A stretch of 64,000 nucleotides of DNA, taken from UPXZ01 sp049840795. GTDB lineage: Bacteria; Bacteroidota; Bacteroidia; Bacteroidales; Paludibacteraceae. Of the stretch, positions 56,785 through 64,000 are shown piece after piece; position 1 is the first letter of the stretch; every line of letters begins with the position of its first letter. The stretch spans positions 1 through 64,000 of the forward strand of contig JASGJK010000009.1 in NCBI GenBank assembly GCA_049840795.1, written 5' to 3'. The position numbers were made by a program, and so were the translations under genes. The notes under the pieces are model-generated. The model ran no database searches and was not told the DNA's origin. It worked only from the letters and a program-made list of their open reading frames with translations.

Positions 56785-56935
56785 TTGGTTGCTGGGATTT
56801 TTAATCCCAGCTAACTCTATTATTAGGATTTGCAGTCCGAAAAACATTATCCAACAAAAATAAGAATTTAATTTCAGATTACAAATCTGAATAATACAAG
56901 AAGGCAGGATTAATGAAAATCCCGCCAACCAAGCT
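56785..56935. repeat. Cluster of four short REP-like palindromes
   Basis: Four small hairpins occur in 150 bp: GCTGGGATT-TTT-AATCCCAGC (56791-56811, perfect), GGATTTGCAGTCC (about 56826), TTCAGATTACAAATCTGAA (about 56874) and GGATTAATGAAAATCC (about 56908). All share a GGATT-loop-AATCC style core. This is the look of REP sequences mobilised by RAYT-type tyrosine transposases in Bacteroidota; no such gene is in the window. The stretch 56936-57117 holds no gene that I can see. Confidence 0.55.
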
Positions 56936-57117
56936 CATTTGTTTTGCATATCCGTTACTACGGATTATCCTCACTCAGAGCGCGGTTTTCCTCTCTCGTC
57001 CTTTCGGCTTTTAATTTCAGTTTTACAGTCTTTGTCTCCGCAGTCTGTAAAAACATAACAGAGACGGACAAAGCGTAGTTTTACGCTTCCGGGGGAGGTG
57101 AAACCACACTAAAAACG

Positions 57118-60100
57118 TTATTTTTTCACCACTTTCACTTTCGATCCGTCCACATCAAGCACATAAATCCCTTCTGCCAAGCCCTGCAGGTTTAGTTTAT
57201 TTCCTTTGGTTTGCAGCAAGAGTTTTCCCTGTAAGCTGTAAAGTCTCACATCAGGCAGTTCCATGCTTTCCGTTTCGATATAAAGCCAATCGCTTACCGG
57301 ATTGGGATACATACGGAGCCCGGTTCCGTTTGCGGAATGCGCTTCCGTAGAGATATCCTTTATAATCGTCAGCGTGAAGTCCTTTGTCCGGATGCTTCCG
57401 GTTCCGTAAGTCAGCGAGGCTGTCAGCGTTACGGTTTTATTTCCGGCGGTCGGACGCGTGATGCTTCCGTCGACGGTATTCACCCAGTTTTCACCGCCTC
57501 CGGACACGCTCCACGCGATAGCGGAACCATTCGTTCCCGCCGCGGGAAGTATCAGATTTTCCGTTACGTTATCCTGCGCCGTGTTCGTGCCTTTGATGGC
57601 GTTCCAAGTTAAAGCCAAACCGTCCGCCGTAATGATTTCGTCGTCCGTCCACGACTGCCACTGCAATTTGGGAGAGGCGGCTCCTTCCAGTATCTTCCAT
57701 ACGCCTGCAAAATCCCAGCCGATGTAAGTAGCCTGCTGTTTCATTTCCGCCGTGGTTTTGCCTGTACCGTAGGAGTCGCCGAACAAGTTAATGTCGCTGT
57801 TGTAGTAGCAATTGGTAACGGTACCTTCATTCTGCCCCAAAAAGCTGCCAAAGGCATCGCCGCTATGGCTTACTACACCATTGGCATAACAATATTGGAT
57901 AGTACCATCGCGATTGCTGTAACCTGCCAGACCGCCTACGTTTCTTGTGGCACTTACGGACGCATAGGAATAGCAATTGGTAACCGTGCCTGCTTCATTA
58001 TACCCTACAATACCGCCCACACAGTCAAACGCTCCGGTAAAGCTTGAATTCCCGGTTACACAGCAACCGCTGATTGTACCCCCGCGATTGAAACCCACCA
58101 GCCCTACAGCTGCGTATCCAGCCATAACCGCGTCTTTCAGTACAACATTTTTAACCGTGCCGTTACTGTATCCGAACAGACCGCAACCGGTACTTGCGGT
58201 TTGTGAAGACGACGGCCGGTTAATGGCAAGTCCGCTAATGATATATCCGCCACCATCGAATGTGCCGGTAAAACGATCCGCATCACTGCCTATAGGATTC
58301 CAGCCTTCACCGCCGTTGTAGCCCGCACCACCCGAAGCCACATAGCTTGTCAGGTCGATATCGTTCATTACCTTATAGTATGCCAAGAGGTTGTTGCGCA
58401 CGGCATCCAATTCCGCCGCAGTGGTAATCTGCCAGGGGTCGGCGCTGGTGCCGCTGCCGCCGGCAATATTAGTCATTACCGTCAATGCTCCGCTTTCGGC
58501 GGAAGCGTTGCTATTGGAGGTGGCTTTTACCCGTTGCGTAAAACCGTAAGCGGTGGAGGGCGTCAGTCCCGTAAAAACAGGACTGTCCTGCCAGGTTCCG
58601 CCATTTACCCGGTATTCGCAACCCGCAACCGTATTGAGCGTTACGCTGGTAGCCGTTCTGCCTGACAGCGTGGGGGCGGCAGGAGTAGCAGGGATAATAT
58701 TGGCCGTAACGGCAGGCGCTCCGGTGAGCGAAATAAGGTATTTCGAAGCAGCGCTTCCCGCAAGGGTAACGGAAGTCAGGGTAACGGTTTTATTGGTTCC
58801 AACGTTGGCATCGCTGAAAACGGCTGTAGCGCCGGCTATCGTTACCGCATCGCCGGAGGCAATCCCTGCAAGCGTAAGGCTTTGGGAAGTAATGGTCGCC
58901 GCGGTGGTTCCGTCAAATACTTTATCACTAACCGTAAACGTGCCACTAATAGTAAGTACGGGGGGGTAAACGGATTGACCGAAAGCGCACGCAGGTAGGG
59001 ATAGCTGCTTCCTTCGGCAATATTCCATACGGCGGAAAAGTTCCACCTCGAATAAGTGGCGCTCTTTACCATATCCCGTCGGTAAGCGGAACGCCTTTGC
59101 CGGTATCGCTCTGCCCACTGGTAACGCTGTTGTAGTAGCTGTTTGTAACGCTGCCATTATTATAGCCCATCAGACCTCCGGGGACTGGACGTGGAACTAA
59201 CCGATCCATAAGAATAGCAATTGGTTACAGTACCGCCCGAAGTGCCCACCAAACCGCCAGCTCTATTGTTACCCGTTACAGCGGCAGCTAAGTAATCTCC
59301 GAACAGTCCCATTATTCCATCCCACCGAACCGCCACCATTCAGATAATTGCAGTTGACCGCACCGGTGGAATAGCAATTGCTAACGGTTCCGGTAGCTAC
59401 GTATCCTGATCAACCCTCCAACATATGAATATCCTGTCACGGTACACGCGGCGTAGCAGTTGGTTATGACGCTTCTGTAGCTATATCCCACCAAACCGCC
59501 GACACTATTGCTATTACCGGCTGTTACTGAGCCCGTAGCGTAGCAGTTGCTTATGGAGCCTGCAACTCCGTCATCCGAACTATCACTACTCCCCACTAAA
59601 CCGCCCACACTACTACTACCACTACCACCGGTACCTGTCACAGAACTTGTACATAAGAGCTCCCGCTGATAGCTCCACGCACGTTCTCCTACCAGACCTC
59701 CTACATCGTTTTTACCGCTTACAGTGGCGTTTACCAGACCCACATTTTTGATAACCGCGTTAAGTCCGATAGAACCAAACAGCCCGCAACGATCTTGTCC
59801 GGAACGATTTATATTCAAACTGCTGATTGTTTTTCCGTTTCCGTCGAACACGCCGGTAAAAGGATTGTCGTTGCCGCCTATGGGGTTCCATCCCGCGCCG
59901 CTGTTGTACCCCACGCCACCCGAAGCCACATAGCTTGTCAGGTCGATGTCGTTCATTACCTTATAGTATGCCGAGGGATTATTGCGCACGGCATCCAAAT
60001 CGGCAGCGGTAGTAATCTGCCAGGGATCGGCGCTGGTGCCGCTCCCACCTATGGGTGTAGTTACGGTCAGTACGGCACTTTCGGCGGAAGCGTTGCTATT

Positions 60101-63100
60101 GGAGGTGGCTTTTACCCGTTGCGTAAAACTGTAGGCTGTGGAGGGGGTTAATTCCATAAAAACAGGACTGTCCTGCCAGACGCCGCCATTTACCCGGTAT
60201 TCGCAACCCGCAACCGTATTGAGCGTTACGCTGGTAGTCGTTCTGCTTGAAAGCGTGGGGACCGCAGGAGTAACAGGAATGATACTGGCGGTAGTGGCAG
60301 GCGCTCCGGTAAGCGAAACAAGGTATTTCGAAGCAGCGCTTCCCGCAAGGGTAACGGAAGTCAGGGTAACGGTTTTATTGGTTCCAACGTTGGCATCGCT
60401 GAAAACGGCCGTAGCGCCGGCTATCGTAACCACATCGCCGGAGGCAATGCCCGACAGTGTCAGGCCGGAAGTATTCACCGTGGCGGCAGTAGTCCCATCA
60501 TACACTTTATCGTTTGCGGTGAAACTGCCGCTCAGGGTAAGGGTGAAAACGGCAGGCAACGGATTAGGAATATTAGATAGCAGGTAGGGATAGGAACTTC
60601 CTTCCTGAATAACCCATACCGTACTGAAATCCCATCCGCTATAATTACTTTGCTGCACCATCCATGCCGTAGTTTCGGGTATCCCCTTGCCGGTATCGCT
60701 CTGTCCGCTGGTAGCGCTGTTGTAGTAACTGCTCGTAACGCTGCCATAATTATAGCCCATCAGACCCCCGGTATTGTACGTGGAACTAACCGGTCCATAA
60801 GAATAGCAATTGGTTACAGTACCGTCCGAAGTGCCCACCAAACCGCCTGCTTTATTGTTACCCGTTACAGCCGCAGCGGAATAACAATCTGAAATAGTTC
60901 CACTACTAAATCCTACCAAACCACCGCTATTATAAGTACCGTTAACCGTACCTGTGGAATAACATTTGCTCACGGTTCCGGTGGTAGCTCCGTAATTGTC
61001 ATTGATTCCTATCAACCCTCCAACGGGTCCGGGTCCTGTTACGCTGCCTGAAAAATCGCAGCCCGAAACAGCACTCGCTTTGCTGTGACCGAGTAAACCA
61101 CCGATATAATTATTATCGCTGGAACCGTTGGTTACTGTAGAACCGGTAATATGGCAATTGGTAATGGAGGAACTTAAATCAACGTAACCCGAAAGGCATC
61201 CGGTGTTGGTTCCCCCAATCACTGAGGCGTTTGACAAGGTGAGGTTTTGGATAACAGCCCCCGAGCAAACGGCAAAAAGTCCGATGTTGTTGCTGGAGCG
61301 GGAAATGGAGAGGTTGGACAGCGTATGGTTCTGCCCGTCGAAATGACCGGTGAAGCCGTTGATTGGATCCCAGCCATAGCCACCGTTGTATCCCGCACCA
61401 CCCGAAGCGACGTAAGCCGCGAGGTCGATATCGTTCATCAGTTTATAGTAATGCGAGAGGTTGTTGCGCACGGCATCCAAATCGGCAGCCGTTCTTATCT
61501 GCCAGGGGTCAATCTGCGTACCGCTACCGTCCATCAAGGTGCTTACTGTCAATGCGGCGCTTTCGGCGGAAGCATTGGTGTTGGCGGTGGCTTTTACCCG
61601 CTGTGTAAAACTGTAAGCGGTGGAGGGGGTTAATCCCGTAAAAACAGGACTGTCCTGCCAGAAGCCGCCATTTACCCGGTATTCGCAACCCGCAACCGTA
61701 TTGAGCGTTACGCTGGTAGCTGTTTTGCCTGACAGCATGGGGGCGGCAGGAGTACTTACAACCGTCTGTTTGCTAATAGATGCCGTCGTGACAGGCGCTC
61801 CAGTGAGCGAAAGATTGTATTTTCCCCCTTGCGCACCTCCGAAAGTAGAAGTTGCCAGGGTAACTGTTTTGCCGGTACCCACATTGGCATCGACAAAAGA
61901 AGCGCCTGCATTGAGCGTAACCACATCGCCGGAGGCAATCCCTGCAAGCGTAAGGCTTTGGGAAGTAATGGTCGCTGCGGTGGTTCCGTCATATACTTTA
62001 TCGCTAACCGTAAACGTACCACCAATAGTAAGTACGGGCGGGGTAAACGGACTAACCGTAAGTGCACGCAGGTAGGGATAGCTGCTTCCTTCGATAATAT
62101 TCCATACGAAAGAAAAGTCCCAGCCGGAGTAGGTAGCGCTCTTTACCATATCTGTGGTGGTAAGAGGAATGCCCTTGCCTGTATTGCTCTGACCGCTGGT
62201 AGCGCTGTTGTAGTAACTATTGGTAACGGCACCTCCATTATAGCCTATCAGTCCACCGGGATAATTGTTCGTACCGCTTACTGCCCCGCAGGCATAACAA
62301 TATTGAATCACAGCTGTCGAAGAGTTGCAACCGGCCAGACCACCGACCGAGGCATCTGTGCCTGAAACGGAACAGGTGGTATAGCAATTGCTGATAGTGT
62401 TAGCATTCCACCCCACCAGACCACCTACAGTATTCCTCCCTACTACCGAAGAACTTCCTGTGACGCAACAAACACTTACCGTATTGTTATTCCATCCCAC
62501 CAGCGAACCTACAGAGTAGTTTCCACTTACATGGGCATCTTTTAATACTATGTTCTGAATGGTACCCGAATTGATACCAAACAGTCCCACGTACTGGCTA
62601 ATAGAAGTGCCGTTAATGCTTAGATTGGAAAGAATATGCCCTCCTCCGTCGAATGTGCCGGTGAAAGTTCCTATGGGATTCCAACCCGCACCGCTGTTGT
62701 AGCCCGCGCCGCCTGAAGCCAGATAGCTTGCCAGGTCGATATCATTCATTACCTTGTAGTGTGCCGAAAGGTTATTGCGTACGGCATCCAAATCGGCAGC
62801 CGTTCTTATCTGCCAGGGGTCGGCGCTGGTGCCGCTCCCGGCAATGGTGATATTGGCAGTGGCAGTCGGGGCACCTGTGAGCGACAGAGAATAATTACCC
62901 GCTTTGGTACCGCCAAGGGTGGTAGAAGAAGTCAGGCTGACAGTTTTGCCCGTTCCACTATTGGCATCGGCAAAAGCGGCGGTTACATTGGTCAGGGATA
63001 CATCATCTCCCGATACGACGCCCGAAAGGGTCAGACTGTTGGTGGCTATTGTGGCGGCAGTGGTTCCGTCATACACTTTATTATTGGCGGTAAAACTGCC

Positions 63101-64000
63101 GGTGATGGTAAGCGGAGCCGCGTTAATGGTGGCAGTGGCAGTGGGCGCTCCGGTGAGCGAAATCAGGTATCTGCCGGCATTTGTGCCGGCGAGCGAAGCT
63201 GCCGTTAAGCTGACGGTTTTACCCGTCCCCGCATTGGCATTGGCAAAAGCTGCGGTTACTCCGGTTAACGAAACTACATCGCCGTAACCGATGTCTCCCG
63301 AGAGCGTCAGGCTGTTGGTGGTAATGGTGGTGGCGGTGGTTCCATTGTATGTTTTATTGCTTGCCGTAAAACTGCCGGTAATGGTGAGGTAGGGCGAAGG
63401 CAGCGGATTGGCCGTAGCCGTGCGCAGGTAGGGATAGCTGCTGCCGGCGGTAATGTTCCATGTAGCGGTAAAATCCCAACCGCTGAAATTGGACGACTGC
63501 ATCATCTGGGCGATGGTGAGGGGCACGCCCCTGCCGTTGTTGTCCGAGCGTCCGCTGGCAGCGCTGTTGTAATAGCACGAGGTGACGGTGGCAGCATAGT
63601 CGTCACCGTCATAGTCGCCGGAGTTGTTGGCTCCGAGCAGTCCGCCGATATCGGCGCCGGTTCCGGTGGTGGCCACTTTCCCGTAGGCATACGAATATTC
63701 GATGCCGCTTTTGCTGAAGCCCACTAATCCGCCTACATAATTGTTACTGCCGGTAACCGCTGCGCCGGAATAGCTCGTTCTTACCCAACTTCCTATATCG
63801 TTGTATCCTACCAAGCCGCCTATGGCTGTACCGCCATTGAGGCCTGTTACGTAAGAAGCCCCTGTTACACAAGAGGTGTATATAGAACCGTAACGATTGT
63901 CAGGCCTGGACCCGTTTGTGCCTACCAAGGCTCCCACGCCTGCTCTTCCTGTAACCGATACGTTTTTCAGGATGACATTCCGGATGGTGCCGTAATTGGA
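57118..64000 (-). CDS. Giant modular GLUG/YDG surface protein with T9SS sorting domain, 5' partial and frameshifted
   Basis: The frame is open at the right window edge (NYGTIRNVILKNVSVTG), so the start lies beyond 64000. Reading leftwards the protein repeats a block of four parts: a lead-in SADPWQITTAADLDAVRN with YYKVMNDIDLTSYVASGG; several GLUG repeats (VGGLVG---GTVTNCYS); YDG/MBG-like beta domains (KVYDGTTAATI, SGDVV); and Fn3-like domains (SVTLNTVAGCEYRVNGG). It ends with a bacterial Ig-like segment and a type A T9SS sorting domain (MYPNPVSDWLYIE to VDGSKVKVVKK), so it should be exported by T9SS and anchored at the surface as an adhesin or matrix protein. Between 58960 and 59400 the frame changes several times (for example a G run at 58960-58966 one base shorter than the matching sequence at 62035). 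Base composition is clearly GC-richer than the rest of the window. Either assembly of the repeats or real decay caused the breaks. Confidence 0.85.
58380..63350 (-). repeat. Long tandem modules inside the surface protein gene
   Basis: The lead-in encoding DPWQI--AADLDAVRNN recurs near 58410-58441, 59985-60028, 61465-61506 and 62780-62822, a spacing of about 1.3-1.6 kb. The YDG segment recurs near 58895, 60475, 61970, 63050 and 63325. DNA identity between some copies is high over tens of bases (compare 58440-58700 with 60030-60290 and 61500-61740), showing recent duplication or gene conversion. Confidence 0.85.

Noticed and set aside
58963..59157. N-terminal part of the frame beginning at 59157 as genuine protein
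   Set aside because: Comparison with the other repeat blocks shows it is out of frame; the true reading there is the GLUG/YPYLRAL segment in neighbouring frames.
57337..63208. Numerous plus-strand frames of 60-180 codons inside the surface protein gene
   Set aside because: They are mirror frames of a GC-rich repetitive gene on the minus strand, with Ala/Val/Pro-rich composition and no family resemblance.
57800..63900. CRISPR array in the repeat-rich region
   Set aside because: Repeats are protein modules of variable length and spacing, without short identical direct repeats and unique spacers.

Overview
The window looks like a chromosomal segment of an anaerobic Bacteroidota bacterium, most likely of the order Bacteroidales. 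The evidence is the tmRNA tag GENNYALAA, promoters of the TTTG-N19/20-TAnnTTTG type, the absence of Shine-Dalgarno sites, a T9SS C-terminal sorting domain, families typical of the phylum (DUF4251, DUF4296, DUF2147), and the local gene orders purH-mreBCD-mrdA-rodA and ileS-traR/dksA-lspA. Most of the window is AT-rich; the last 7 kb is clearly GC-richer.

Layout. 1-4.1 kb: a regulator remnant, a small lipoprotein and a broken glycyl-radical pair (HypD-like hydroxyproline dehydratase plus activase). 4.5-13.4 kb: Xaa-Pro aminopeptidase, then purH and the rod-shape operon mreB-mreC-mreD-mrdA-rodA. 13.5-19.6 kb: mnmG, two tandem parS sites, uvrC, an ATPase remnant, tsaE and an argE-like M20 deacylase. 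The mnmG-parS pairing suggests the window lies near the replication origin. 19.7-31.3 kb: a DUF4251 lipoprotein, an SDR, nadA, a wrecked GH97 glycosidase gene, tRNA-Met(CAU), HAD, ribF, lon and an L,D-transpeptidase. 31.4-40.2 kb: an FMN-binding protein, DUF2147, a nucleoside-recognition permease, TetR-lipA, a GDPD, ExbB/ExbD and a succinyl-CoA:acetate CoA-transferase. 40.3-41.6 kb: scrap DNA with transposase remnants. 41.7-51.7 kb: ileS, traR/dksA, lspA, a DUF4296 lipoprotein, two outer-membrane barrels, an M16 protease and tatAC. 51.9-56.6 kb: SulP transporter, zapA, rny and ssrA. 56.7-64 kb: a REP-like cluster and a giant modular surface protein (GLUG/YDG/Fn3-like, T9SS-sorted) that runs off the right edge.

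The most unusual locus is ileS. It carries three independent in-frame insertions of GC-rich hairpin elements. The largest is about 475 bp, is bounded by hairpin-forming inverted repeats with a perfect G-quadruplex motif, and encodes a complete DUF559 (Vsr-like PD-(D/E)XK) nuclease domain placed inside the catalytic domain of the synthetase. A related element abuts ssrA. This looks like a palindromic mobile-element family carrying its own nuclease.

A second theme is disruption. Single-base indels break uvrC, lon, ileS, ribF, a HAD gene, the CoA-transferase and even the D-arm of the tRNA, while several other genes (glycyl-radical pair, GH97, ATPase, transposases) have many lesions. The single-indel cases in essential genes are best read as possible sequencing error; the multi-lesion cases look like true decay.
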